Shown piece by piece: positions 7,906 to 16,049 of a stretch of 35,326 nucleotides of DNA. The stretch is taken from contig NZ_MPPI01000047.1 in the NCBI RefSeq assembly GCF_001895925.1, positions 1-35,326 of the forward strand. The letters run 5' to 3'. The position numbers and the translations under genes are program-made. The DNA is from Phormidesmis priestleyi ULC007. GTDB taxonomy: Bacteria; Cyanobacteriota; Cyanobacteriia; Leptolyngbyales; Leptolyngbyaceae. The notes under the pieces are model-generated. The model saw only the letters and a program-made list of their open reading frames with translations. It was not told the origin of the DNA and did no database searches. Within the stretch, counting starts at the first letter, position 1, and each line of letters begins with the position of its first letter.

Positions 7906-8183
7906 AAAAATAGAATTTTTTTAGCTTCCAAGTTTAGGGAATCAATTTTATGTGGTAAAAAGTTGTTTTATAAGGTTGATTTGTTAGTAACATTCTCTAG
8001 AATCAATGTTTCTTCAAGCTCCGATCGCACGACAGAAATCTCAAATCGTTGGTTCAATTTTAAGCAACTGTCGGTATAACTAAGTCTAGAGAACTTAAAC
8101 TTTGACTTGAGTTCTAAACGCTCCGTCAAAAAACGCCAAAACACGATCGTCAGGTTCCTTTCTTCTAGGGTAAATAAATCGCG
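7906..8183. other. Intergenic region upstream of the coiled-coil gene
   Basis: AT-rich sequence with no gene that looks real. It must hold the promoter of the gene at 8184, but no -35/-10 pair stands out convincingly by eye. Confidence 0.5.
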
Positions 8184-9791
8184 ATGAATGAAGCTGAAAA
8201 TTCAAACAATAATCCCAGCTTGTTTGAGTCCATTCCCCAGTCTGCGTCTGAACCAGCCGAGCCAGACTCTCTTGCAGAAGAGTGGACAACGGTCGATTTC
8301 CCCAATGCGCTGCCCGTTGATGAAATTCCTCATGCGGAGCCTGTCACCTCTGACCCCGATAACTCACTGCAAATTCTGAGCGATCGCGTCTGCAAATTAG
8401 ACCAGCAAAATCAAGAGCTTCGCCACCAAAAAGACGATCTAATTGGCGTGTTAGAAAAGCAAGACCAAGAATTTCACGCGCAGATTGCAAACTTAACGAA
8501 AGCGCTGCAACAAACTCGCAACATGCTGCGGCTAGAGCGACGAAACTGGGAGTCACAATCGCGGCAGATTAAACAGCGATCGTACGAGCAAACCGCTCAC
8601 ATCGCTCAACAGACTCAAGAATTGACCACCACTCAAGAACAGGTCGTGAAGCTGTTTCGAGAGTTAGAACAGGCTCAACAAACAGCCCAACGTCAGCAAA
8701 TCTTGGTTGAAACGCTGACCCATCAGCTAGAAGCCAGTCAAGAACAAGTTGCTCTGCTAGAGCGCGACTGTGCCCACACTCAACAGCGATATAGTGACCA
8801 GACGCAACTCGTTCATCAAACCGAAAACGCTTGCAAAGACCTGCGATCGCGGCTTCTGCGTCAACAGCGCTACACCATGCAGTTTAAAGCAGCTTTAGAG
8901 AAGTGTCTGGAGGTTCCTGCTAAAGCTGATAGTTTAGATGACTTGCTGCTAGAGACGGGTACAGGTGTCATCAGGCAGGATGTGATCAACTATGCCTCTG
9001 ATTTGTTAGCGCCTAAAGCTCAACCCGTTCAGCCCTGGTCAGCGCAACCCGAATTTTCAGAACTCGACCCTCTGCCAGACCCGCATTCATACATTCCGTC
9101 TCCTTGGGATGAAGATCCTGAGCTTGAGGAGTCTGAAGATCTGATCTTCCCAAGCCAAGATTTTGACAGCACTTCTACAGAAGCGATCGTCGATGAGCCA
9201 TTTGAGACTTCTGTAATCGTCCCTTCCAAAGTCGATCCGCCAATGGTGAGCTACACGATTCAACGATCGCAGGAGTCATCAGACGCGTCTCTACCCGAAA
9301 TTCAGCTATTTACACCCGACGAGATGTCTGCGATCGCAGAAGAGACTTCAGCAGAGAACGAATGGGCGATCGTAGACCCAACCTCGCTTGAGATCGAATC
9401 AGATTTAGAACAAAAATTTGACACCGCTCTGCAAGCCCTTGGCGATCCGGTTGAGTCGTTCGCCTGTGAGCTTGAAGACTCGCTGCGAGATGATCAAGAG
9501 ATTCTGAACGAGATTCATGCGATCGAGGAGTTTGCCGATCCAGCGCCAGAGCTTGACTTATTTGAGCCTGAAGCGATCGATCCGACACCCAACTCAGTGC
9601 AACCTTCATCGCCCTTTATCACCTTGCGATCAAGAACAGCCAATGATCTTGATTTGCAGAATGTGCCAGAGGATGAGGTGCCTCTTTTAACAAACGGGCC
9701 TTCTCCGATCGTCTATCCGCTGCGATCGTCTAGAAAGCTGAAGTCTTTGGCTGCCGTTGACTTACCCTCTTTCCCACGTCCAGGCAAATAG
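8184..9791 (+). CDS. Long coiled-coil protein with acidic C-terminal half
   Basis: 535 residues, no signal peptide or membrane helix. Residues 1-60 are acidic and Pro-rich, about 60-245 form a long coiled coil rich in Gln, Glu and Leu, and the rest is low-complexity and very acidic, ending with a short basic-hydrophobic segment (SSRKLKSLAAVDLPSF) that may be a binding motif. A structural, scaffold or division-related role is possible, but nothing in the sequence proves one. The start is ATG 8184, with a poor ribosome site (TAGGG at 8167-8171). It looks like a cyanobacterial family protein of unknown function and stands alone between repeats. Confidence 0.8.
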   Translation: MNEAENSNNNPSLFESIPQSASEPAEPDSLAEEWTTVDFPNALPVDEIPHAEPVTSDPDNSLQILSDRVCKLDQQNQELRHQKDDLIGVLEKQDQEFHAQIANLTKALQQTRNMLRLERRNWESQSRQIKQRSYEQTAHIAQQTQELTTTQEQVVKLFRELEQAQQTAQRQQILVETLTHQLEASQEQVALLERDCAHTQQRYSDQTQLVHQTENACKDLRSRLLRQQRYTMQFKAALEKCLEVPAKADSLDDLLLETGTGVIRQDVINYASDLLAPKAQPVQPWSAQPEFSELDPLPDPHSYIPSPWDEDPELEESEDLIFPSQDFDSTSTEAIVDEPFETSVIVPSKVDPPMVSYTIQRSQESSDASLPEIQLFTPDEMSAIAEETSAENEWAIVDPTSLEIESDLEQKFDTALQALGDPVESFACELEDSLRDDQEILNEIHAIEEFADPAPELDLFEPEAIDPTPNSVQPSSPFITLRSRTANDLDLQNVPEDEVPLLTNGPSPIVYPLRSSRKLKSLAAVDLPSFPRPGK

Positions 9792-9863
9792 TCGAAACGG
9801 CCCTGGCGCAGGCACATTCACCCGTCGCTGCCCTCGATTCCCATACCGATGTTTTGCCTTCAT

Positions 9864-9916
9864 AGGAGTAGTCAGAACGCCTCTAGGTTTAGCCTAAATT
9901 CGTTCTCGCTACTCCT
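9864..9916. repeat. Long hairpin upstream of the DUF938 gene
   Basis: AGGAGTAG (9864-9871) pairs with CTACTCCT (9909-9916). After a two-base mismatch AGAACG (9874-9879) pairs with CGTTCT (9901-9906), and inside that TAGG (9884-9887) pairs with CCTA (9893-9896). It ends 26 bases before ATG 9942. It could end the preceding transcript or act in the leader of the methyltransferase mRNA. No T-run follows. Confidence 0.6.
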
Positions 9917-9941
9917 TGACATTAGCCCTAATGTGATCTTA

Positions 9942-10565
9942 ATGAACGAGCCGCCCGACGATCGCCAGTTCGCCCCCGCGACTCAACGCAATCGAGAGCC
10001 GATTCTTGACGTGCTTTTGCAAGTGTTGCCGCCGACAGGCACCGTGTTAGAAATTTCCAGCGGCACCGGAGAGCATGCGGTTTTTTTTGCGCCTCGACTC
10101 GCGCCTCGTCGGTGGTTGCCGTCTGACCCTAACCCGATCGCACGAGACAGCATCGCAGCCTGGCGAAACCACTGCCCCGCCGAAAATTTAGACGCCGCGA
10201 TCGCCCTAGATGCTCGTGATCCCATTTGGACGATCGTGCCCGATCAGCAAAACTCGATTACGGCGATCGTCAATATCAACATGATTCATATTGCCCCCTG
10301 GACAGCTTGTTTGGGGTTGATGAGCGGAGCCAGAAGACTGCTTCCGGTGGGTGGAGTTTTGTATCTGTATGGCCCGTTTAAGCAGAATGGCAGACACACG
10401 GCACCCAGCAATGCGGCGTTTGATCAGAGTTTGCAGGCACAGAACCCAGAATGGGGAATTCGAGATCTTGATGCGGTGATCGCGATCGCTCAGGCGCAAA
10501 ATTTGGCGCTCTTAAAAACCTATGAAATGCCAGCCAATAATCTTTCGGTGGTTTTGCGACGATGA
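9942..10565 (+). CDS. DUF938 SAM-dependent methyltransferase-like protein
   Basis: 207 residues from ATG 9942; an earlier in-frame ATG (9849) would read through the hairpin at 9864-9916 and is disfavoured. The FAPATQRNREPILDVL opening, the SAM-binding loop LEISSGTGEHAVFFA, the LPSDPN block and NINMIHIAPW are the marks of the DUF938/METTL26 family. The fold predicts S-adenosylmethionine binding; the substrate is not known for the family. No partner operon is visible; the next gene is 177 bases away. Confidence 0.88.
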   Translation: MNEPPDDRQFAPATQRNREPILDVLLQVLPPTGTVLEISSGTGEHAVFFAPRLAPRRWLPSDPNPIARDSIAAWRNHCPAENLDAAIALDARDPIWTIVPDQQNSITAIVNINMIHIAPWTACLGLMSGARRLLPVGGVLYLYGPFKQNGRHTAPSNAAFDQSLQAQNPEWGIRDLDAVIAIAQAQNLALLKTYEMPANNLSVVLRR

Positions 10566-10742
10566 AGATTGCAATTTGATGCGATGTTGCAAAACATATT
10601 TAAATATTGCGAAAGATTACCGATTGAAAACTTCCTCACAACTTCCTCATATTTCAATTCTATCGTCAAGGATAACGAAACGGTTACACAAGCTGGATCG
10701 CTAATAACAACCGTTCGTTAATAAGTTGGAAATTTAAAAACG

Positions 10743-10913
10743 ATGACTACATGCCCTTGTTGTTCTAATTCAATGCTGCGACACGTTCGACACGGATCGC
10801 TGTATTGGTTTTGCCGTACTTGCTGGTCAGAAATGCCAGATATTAATCATTCTGTGGGTCGATCTATTCACTCTGCGGCTTTACTAAATTTGAAAGCTCC
10901 AACCTATAGCTAA
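10743..10913 (+). CDS. Small zinc-ribbon protein
   Basis: 56 residues: MTTCPCCSNSMLRHVRHG, then YWFCRTCWSEMP and a polar tail. The paired CxxC motifs (CPCC; CRTC) would bind one zinc ion. This layout, a short protein with an N-terminal ribbon and a WxEMP segment, recurs in cyanobacteria, though I know of no assigned function. The start is ATG 10743, with no clear ribosome site. Codon use and the intact motif argue that it is a real gene. Confidence 0.7.
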   Translation: MTTCPCCSNSMLRHVRHGSLYWFCRTCWSEMPDINHSVGRSIHSAALLNLKAPTYS

Positions 10914-10983
10914 ACAGTGATTAGGCGATCGCTTCTTTCTCATCTGCTTCTCTTCTGAATCTACAAATGTTTGGAGGCTTGCG

Positions 10984-12540
10984 ATGAAAAGTTTTGACTA
11001 TGTGATTTTAGGTGCAGGACTCGGCGGACTCTCTGCCGCCGCCTGTTTATCTCGTCAGGGATATCGAGTTGCTGTGCTCGAAAAACACTATTTGCCGGGC
11101 GGCTGTTGTCATACATTTGACTATGGTGACTATCGCTTTTGTGCTGATGTGCACTACATTTCGCAGTGCAACGCCAATGGAACGATCGGGCGATTCCTAA
11201 AGTATATCGATCGCGAAGTGTCCTTTAATTCCCTCGATCCTGACTGCATCGATCGAGTGATTACGCCAGAAGCAGACTTCAAAATTCCGTTAGGGTGGGA
11301 AACATTTCGCGATCGGTTGATCTCGACGTTTCCAGAAGACGCGCAGCCGATTCGTCGCTATTGTGATGAGATCAAGCACTTGCATCAAGAAATGCACGAC
11401 CTGGTGCGAGATGTGCGTTGGTATGATCAAAAATGGTCAGATTGGTTCAAGCTGCCAAAATATTGGAACCTGTTTGTCAAACGCGGTTGGACGCTGCAAG
11501 ATCTTTACGATCGAGTTGGACTGTCGCCCAAAGTTCAGGCTGTGTTGGCGGGTCAAAGTGGTGACTATGCCCTGCCGCCTAACGAGATTGCATTGATGAC
11601 TCATACCTCACTGGTGTGGGACTATTCTGAGGGGGCTTACTATCCCAAACATCACTTTAAGCACTTTGTTGATACGATCGTCGATGCCATTACTGACAAT
11701 GGCGGCATTGTTCAGTTATCAACGCCTGTTGAGCATATCGAGGTCAGCGATGGTAAGATTCAAAGTGTCACGTCGGACAATCAAATTTATCTTGCAAGCA
11801 AGGCTTATATTAGTGATTTAGATCCCAAATTGACTGTTCAGTTGATGCACGGTTCTCAATCGTTAAGCGAATTGGAACAGCATCGTCTAACCCATTACGA
11901 ATATTCAGCGAGTGCATTCAATATTTATTTGGGTTTAGATCAGCGTTTCGATCCCAAAAGCTATGGAATCGGAAACTGGAATATCTGGTACTATCCAACC
12001 GGAGATCTCAATCAAGAATATCAGCAACAGCTACGCGATAACTTAGACCACCCGTGGGTTTTTATATCTTGCCCAACCACCAAATCTGATCAGCCAGGAA
12101 TGGCTCCAGAAGGGCACCACGTCTTAGAAATTGCCACCGTGTGTTCTTATAAATCCTTTAAGCAATTGCATGAGTCTGATCCTAAAGCTTACAAAGCTAA
12201 AAAGCGGCAGATCTATCAGAACGTTATGACTAGTGTGCGAGATTTGATTCCTGATGTCGATCGCTACACTCGCATGAAGGTTTATGGCACACCCACCACC
12301 AGCGAATATTATCTGGGACAACCTCAAGGAAACATTTATGGTGCCAAGCTGGTGCCCTCTCAAGTCGGACTCAATCGCTTGGGCTATATGACTGAGTTGC
12401 CCAACCTGTTTTTTGTGGGGGCAAGTGCAGGATATCCCAGCGTTCCGGGCGTGATCGGCAACGGCATGGATGTGGCTGAACTGGTGACAGGTCAGTCAGT
12501 TTGGGATCGAGCTAAATCTCCTGAGTTAGTGAAGGTTTAA
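10984..12540 (+). CDS. FAD-dependent carotenoid isomerase/retinol saturase-like oxidoreductase
   Basis: 518 residues starting at ATG 10984 behind a GGAGG ribosome site. The N-terminal VILGAGLGGLSAAACLSRQG is a dinucleotide-binding loop, and VAVLEKHYLPGGCCHTFDYG is the block typical of the CrtISO/RetSat branch of the phytoene-desaturase superfamily. The C-terminal FAD-contact segment (LFFVGASAGYPSVPGVIGNG) is present. Family members isomerise, desaturate or saturate polyene chains at membranes. It converges with crtW (34 bases between stops), which supports a carotenoid substrate, but whether it isomerises or reduces cannot be read from the sequence. It does not resemble a CrtO-type ketolase. 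Confidence 0.82.
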   Translation: MKSFDYVILGAGLGGLSAAACLSRQGYRVAVLEKHYLPGGCCHTFDYGDYRFCADVHYISQCNANGTIGRFLKYIDREVSFNSLDPDCIDRVITPEADFKIPLGWETFRDRLISTFPEDAQPIRRYCDEIKHLHQEMHDLVRDVRWYDQKWSDWFKLPKYWNLFVKRGWTLQDLYDRVGLSPKVQAVLAGQSGDYALPPNEIALMTHTSLVWDYSEGAYYPKHHFKHFVDTIVDAITDNGGIVQLSTPVEHIEVSDGKIQSVTSDNQIYLASKAYISDLDPKLTVQLMHGSQSLSELEQHRLTHYEYSASAFNIYLGLDQRFDPKSYGIGNWNIWYYPTGDLNQEYQQQLRDNLDHPWVFISCPTTKSDQPGMAPEGHHVLEIATVCSYKSFKQLHESDPKAYKAKKRQIYQNVMTSVRDLIPDVDRYTRMKVYGTPTTSEYYLGQPQGNIYGAKLVPSQVGLNRLGYMTELPNLFFVGASAGYPSVPGVIGNGMDVAELVTGQSVWDRAKSPELVKV

Positions 12541-12574
12541 CTTATCCGTAAACACTGCAAAAGGTTGCTTGACG

Positions 12575-13363
12575 CTAGTCCGCATTTAGTTTGCGCTGAT
12601 GAAGCTCAGGCAACCTCCACCAAGGCACGTTTGGCTGCTCGTGGTGCTCTTCGTGATAGCCAAAGTGATAACAGGTGACAAATGACCAAAACACAGACCA
12701 ATTGCTGCTCTGGGCACGATTTTCATTGACATAGCCACCTTCAGGTTCGCGGTGAGGTAGGTAAGTGCCAAAGAAAAACAGTTGCAGAGAACTAGCGATC
12801 GCAGGTGCAACCCAAAACCAGTTTAAATTCACTTCTGGCACCTTTAGAACAAGGCTAATGATGTTGTAAATTGCCATCAACCCAAACAAACGCACCCAAC
12901 TCCAGTAGCGAAACATGAAGTAGCCATACCAAGCGAAAAAGTTTTTAAACTTGCCATTGTGAAAGTCTGGATCAACTTCACTTGCAGGCTGTTGATGATG
13001 TAACCAATGAGTTCTCATCATCTTTTTATAATCAAACAGCGCATACACAAGCAACGCAAACGATCCAATCCTTTGATTGAGTTTTGGATTGCTAGGAGCA
13101 ATTGCTCCGTGCATGGCATCGTGTGCAGTGATAAAAAGTCCAGTGTATAAGAATGTTTGCCAAATGGTTGCCGCGATTCGCCACCCGATCGCAAGCTGAG
13201 AGATATCGATCAACAACAAGACAATTAAGCTGATAGCCCAAGTTCCGATAATGCCAAAAGCAACCAAAACTCCTCGATTGCGGGATAAGATTCCTTCACC
13301 TCGTTTGACAGTGGTGTTAGAGATGTGCGCTGATGGCGCAAAAGTTTGGCTAAATTGAGTCAC
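12575..13363 (-). CDS. crtW: Beta-carotene ketolase, CrtW type
   Basis: 262-residue membrane di-iron enzyme expected to add a 4-keto group to beta-ionone rings, making echinenone or canthaxanthin. The histidine boxes are intact: HDAMH, HWLHHQQP with SEVDPDFHNG, and HFGYHEEHHEQPNVPWW. The rest matches CrtW (FFAWYGYFMFRYWSW; SSLQLFFFGTYLPHREP) rather than the CrtR hydroxylase. I take GTG 13363 as the start, with GGAG eight bases upstream, because it gives the usual length; an ATG at 13462 would add 33 residues unlike the family. It converges with the FAD oxidoreductase, and its promoter lies in 13364-13688. Confidence 0.9.
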   Translation of the reverse strand: MTQFSQTFAPSAHISNTTVKRGEGILSRNRGVLVAFGIIGTWAISLIVLLLIDISQLAIGWRIAATIWQTFLYTGLFITAHDAMHGAIAPSNPKLNQRIGSFALLVYALFDYKKMMRTHWLHHQQPASEVDPDFHNGKFKNFFAWYGYFMFRYWSWVRLFGLMAIYNIISLVLKVPEVNLNWFWVAPAIASSLQLFFFGTYLPHREPEGGYVNENRAQSSNWSVFWSFVTCYHFGYHEEHHEQPNVPWWRLPELHQRKLNAD

Positions 13364-13688
13364 GCAGTTACTCCACAAAACGGCAAACGGATATGAGCAA
13401 GATTCAGTAACTCTGATCTTGAAACCTTTACAAATTTTAACAAACGCTTCGTTACTATACACCTCTCTAGAGGCTTATAGCTATCGCTTGAAAATCATCG
13501 ATAGTTTTCGTGTAATCATTCAGTTACGATTTCTTTAAACTCACTTGTTCTTTTACAGCTTTCATACTAGGGAGTTCATTGTTCCTCGCTATCCATCTCT
13601 AGAACTAATCTATTTGCGATTCTAAAGACTGATGTTTTAGTGAGTTTGACAAATAGACTCCTTCAAAATGAACATTTAGGTGAGACTT
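13364..13688. other. Upstream region of crtW
   Basis: AT-rich region that must hold the minus-strand crtW promoter. No coding sequence of quality, and no palindrome stands out until the multi-hairpin element at 13689. A minus-strand reading frame from ATG 13462 continues into crtW but lacks family similarity in its first 33 codons. Confidence 0.5.
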
Positions 13689-13862
13689 AGATCTTGCACC
13701 TCTCGCAACAACCGCCCAGAACTGAAGTTCCTGGCTGATCGCTCAAACCCATTGAAATGGGTTGAAACCTCTTCTCAGTCCTCTTCAGAGGACTTTGGCG
13801 ATCAGCCCGAATTTTAATTCAGGGTGGGTGATTGGGAAATCGTTGAGACTGGTGCAAGATCT
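13689..13862. repeat. 174-bp multi-hairpin element with inverted ends
   Basis: Ends AGATCTTGCACC (13689-13700) and GGTGCAAGATCT (13851-13862) are perfect inverted repeats, with partial pairing continuing inward (TCTCGCAAC against GTTGAGA). Inside are four hairpins. H1 is 13716-13734 (CCAGAACT/AGTTCCTGG). A closing stem, CTGATCGC (13735-13742) with GCGATCAG (13798-13805), encloses H2 at 13746-13763 (AACCCATT/AATGGGTT) and H3 at 13777-13794 (AGTCCTCT/AGAGGACT). H4 is 13806-13824 (CCCGAATT/AATTCAGGG). H1, the closing stem and H4 abut without gaps. It has no coding capacity. It may be a palindrome-rich mobile element or a structured RNA upstream of the SDR gene. Confidence 0.8.
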
Positions 13863-13990
13863 GAGGAGAGCTACTTTTCAACACCTTTGCCAAGTCGGCG
13901 AAGTATGCCGCGAATATCCAACAAAAGTCAGACGACTTTCAAACTCGATCGCGCACACTAAAAGACAGTCCCTCTCAAACGGCAAAACTG

Positions 13991-14830
13991 ATGGCTCCCA
14001 CCGTTTTGATCACAGGTGCCTCTCAAGGCATCGGCAGAGCAACCGCGCTTTTGTTTGCTCGTAATGGTTACAATCTTGTCCTAGCCGCGCGTCAACCCGA
14101 TCGTCTAGAAGCTTTTGTCCAAGAACTTAAAAGCCTCAGCTATTCAGCGATCGCCATTCCTACAGACGTTAGAGATCCGCAACAGGTCAAAAATTTAGTG
14201 CAGCAAGGATTGGCAGAATATGGCTCGATCGAGGTGCTGATCAACAACGCCGGAATTTATGCGTCTGGCCCGGTCGATAGCTTCTCATTAGAAGATTGGC
14301 ATCAAACGATCGACACCAATCTCTGGGGTTATATTCACACCATTCATGAATTGTTGCCACATTTTATCGAGCGAAAGAGTGGCACGATCGTTAACCTCAG
14401 TTCGATTGGCGGCAAAGTTCCTGTGCCTTATTTGGTGGCTTACAATACTAGCAAATATGCCGTTACTGGCTTGACCCAATCGCTGCAATCAGAGCTTGCG
14501 CCCAAAGGAATTAGCGTGTGTGGCATCTATCCCAATCTGATTAGAAGTGATTTGATGGAGCGGGCAATTTTTAGAGGCAAAACTGAGGACGATGTAGCGG
14601 CGCGTCGTCAACAGCTTGAGCAAGTTCTCAGCGTGCCAGTAGTTGAAAAGCCCGATGATGTTGCCAAAGCAATTTGGGATGCTGTAAAACACAAACGCGC
14701 TGAGACGATCGTCGGCTCTGCCAATTTATCGATCGCTTCTAATCGGCTGTTTCCCGATCTGATGCAGTGGGTATTTAGACGCACCTTCAAGAACAAAGAT
14801 CAGGATTATGGCACCTCGATCGAGGGATGA
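13991..14830 (+). CDS. Short-chain dehydrogenase/reductase
   Basis: 279 residues, soluble, classical SDR. The Rossmann loop TGASQGIGRA lies at residues 8-17, NNAG follows in the middle, the catalytic Ser is in VNLSSIGG and the Tyr/Lys pair in YNTSK. The LVLAARQPDRLE segment, with Arg after the second strand, suggests NADP(H) preference. The C-terminal extension (residues 230-279) resembles SDRs acting on lipophilic alcohols or ketones. Its position near crtW and the polyene oxidoreductase makes a carotenoid or retinoid-like substrate conceivable, but this is inference. The start is ATG 13991, without a good ribosome site. It is separated from crtW by the multi-hairpin element. Confidence 0.9.
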   Translation: MAPTVLITGASQGIGRATALLFARNGYNLVLAARQPDRLEAFVQELKSLSYSAIAIPTDVRDPQQVKNLVQQGLAEYGSIEVLINNAGIYASGPVDSFSLEDWHQTIDTNLWGYIHTIHELLPHFIERKSGTIVNLSSIGGKVPVPYLVAYNTSKYAVTGLTQSLQSELAPKGISVCGIYPNLIRSDLMERAIFRGKTEDDVAARRQQLEQVLSVPVVEKPDDVAKAIWDAVKHKRAETIVGSANLSIASNRLFPDLMQWVFRRTFKNKDQDYGTSIEG

Positions 14831-14888
14831 TGTGTGGAGTTTTTGAGTAGCGATCGGTTTTAGAACGCTGTATCTTAAAGTGTCCATA

Positions 14889-15110
14889 TCATAGCAAGTC
14901 AGCGAACTCGTCAACGGTCAAGCCTATTTGCCGAACGCTCGCACGCAAAGTCCCTCGGTCTAGCTCTTTGTGATCTGGTATCGAGACAGTTGCTCTAGGT
15001 TCTTCACGAACTAAAATGATGTGGCTTCCACGCTGTTGATCGACGACAAAGCCTATTTGCTCAAGTGTTCTAACACATTCTGCGCCTGAGATAACAGGCA
15101 GCTTTCTCAT
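14889..15110 (-). CDS. hicA: HicA-family toxin
   Basis: 73 residues of the HicA/YcfA mRNA-interferase fold: MRKLPVISGAECVRTLEQIG, then the catalytic GSHIILVRE block (His of the dsRBD-like fold) and VSIPDHKELDRGTLRAS. HicA cleaves mRNA when not held by HicB. The start ATG (15110) overlaps the HicB stop by four bases, the usual coupling. The order antitoxin-first is common in cyanobacterial copies. The gene looks intact. Confidence 0.92.
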   Translation of the reverse strand: MRKLPVISGAECVRTLEQIGFVVDQQRGSHIILVREEPRATVSIPDHKELDRGTLRASVRQIGLTVDEFADLL

Positions 15111-15334
15111 ACCAGCACAACCTCGACCTGATCGTCTGGAATAGACTCACCCCGATCGTGCAGAACCTCAATATAGAGAGTAATTGCTTCTTCAATATTC
15201 GCTAGAGCTTCGTCGCGAGTTTTTCCCTGACTGATACAACCTGGCAAACTTGGTACTTCAACAACAAAATAGCCGTCTTCGCCAGGGTATAGCAGCACTT
15301 TACGTTTGGAATTAGCCTGCTTTACCACAGTCAT
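15107..15334 (-). CDS. hicB: HicB-family antitoxin
   Basis: 75 residues. The partial RNase H-like HicB fold is evident: GYFVVEVPSLPGCISQGKTR followed by DEALANIEEAITLYIE. This short form lacks a C-terminal DNA-binding domain, as is usual for UPF0150-type antitoxins, so autoregulation may need a different mechanism. It binds and blocks HicA, encoded directly downstream with a four-base overlap. Start ATG 15334. Confidence 0.92.
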   Translation of the reverse strand: MTVVKQANSKRKVLLYPGEDGYFVVEVPSLPGCISQGKTRDEALANIEEAITLYIEVLHDRGESIPDDQVEVVLV

Positions 15335-15640
15335 TGCTTAATATCTATTGGGTCATCTTGTTCAAATAATAACACTCTGTTCAACAAGTGTTTGGAGCGA
15401 TCGCCTGTTGCTAGGAAAAGAACTCGTGTCTTGTTAGATGGTTGCTCAAGCTTTTGCAGGCTTCAAAACCAGCTACCAAAAAAGAACGACGCAGTAAACA
15501 ACTGTACAATCTCTAGCGCAGAAAGATAGCCATCCGAGAGAGCCGCGATCGCATTAGCAACAGTTTTAAGACGGTCAGTGGGTGCCGAGTGAATCGGCTA
15601 TGTTTGAGAATGAAACCCCTTTCCACGTTAGAGTTCCCCA
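15335..15640. other. Intergenic region between hicBA and the AF2212-like gene
   Basis: No complete gene. On the minus strand about 15465-15582 a stretch reads DRLKTVANAIAALSDGYLSA and on to a stop, which looks like a protein fragment with no start codon, perhaps gene debris. Promoters for the divergent toxin-antitoxin genes should lie here, but none is convincing by eye. Confidence 0.4.
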
Positions 15641-15883
15641 ATGTCTTATGCACTGAAGGCGATTTATCGTAACGGAGCATTTATCCTACAAACAGCTTGC
15701 GACTTGCCCGAAGGATCGGAGGTTGAATTATTGATTCAAGCACCTCAAATTATCTCTCCGCCCATTTCCGATGCGGAGACGAAGAAGCAGTTTCTAGAGT
15801 TGTTGGTCGATCGGATGCAACAAAACCCAATCCCACAAAATGCGCCTCGCTTTACACGAGATGGATTGCATGAACGCTGTTGA
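15641..15883 (+). CDS. AF2212/DUF104-like antitoxin
   Basis: 80 residues. The beta-rich N-terminus (LKAIYRNGAFILQ, then DLPEGSEVELLIQ) is the AF2212-like/DUF104 antitoxin signature; the C-terminal tail would wrap a PIN toxin. The usual partner would begin inside the end of this gene, and a reading frame there starts MNAVDTN, as PIN toxins do, but is broken. This antitoxin may therefore be an orphan. Confidence 0.75.
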   Translation: MSYALKAIYRNGAFILQTACDLPEGSEVELLIQAPQIISPPISDAETKKQFLELLVDRMQQNPIPQNAPRFTRDGLHERC

Positions 15884-16028
15884 TACGAATGAGATTCAAA
15901 TCGCCAAACTCATGCCAGAGATAGCGCCGATCGACGGCATCCGTGTATGTTTGTTGCACGATCGCAGCAGGCAAAAATGCAGTCAGCAAATCGAGATGAC
16001 TCGCTTCGGGTTCATGCAATCTGCGTAG
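15870..16028 (+). pseudogene. Remnant of a PIN-domain toxin
   Basis: ATG 15870 overlaps the antitoxin gene by 14 bases and starts MNAVDTN, matching the first beta strand and first catalytic Asp of PIN ribonucleases. The following residues (EIQIAKLMPEIAPIDGIRVC) do not look like the family, and the frame stops after 52 codons. Family members are normally about 130 residues with three or four acidic catalytic positions. The sequence next to it belongs to an IS630-like remnant, so a transposition-related deletion probably removed most of the toxin. Confidence 0.5.
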
Positions 16029-16049
16029 AGAAATTATCGTTACTTCAGT

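Noticed and set aside
13364-13462. Longer crtW start at ATG 13462
   Set aside because: The extra 33 residues are unlike CrtW, and GTG 13363 has a ribosome site and gives the usual length.
13746-13794. CRISPR-repeat-like sequence (AACCCATTGAAATGGGTTGAAAC)
   Set aside because: There is a single copy with no spacers; it is hairpin H2 of the multi-hairpin element.
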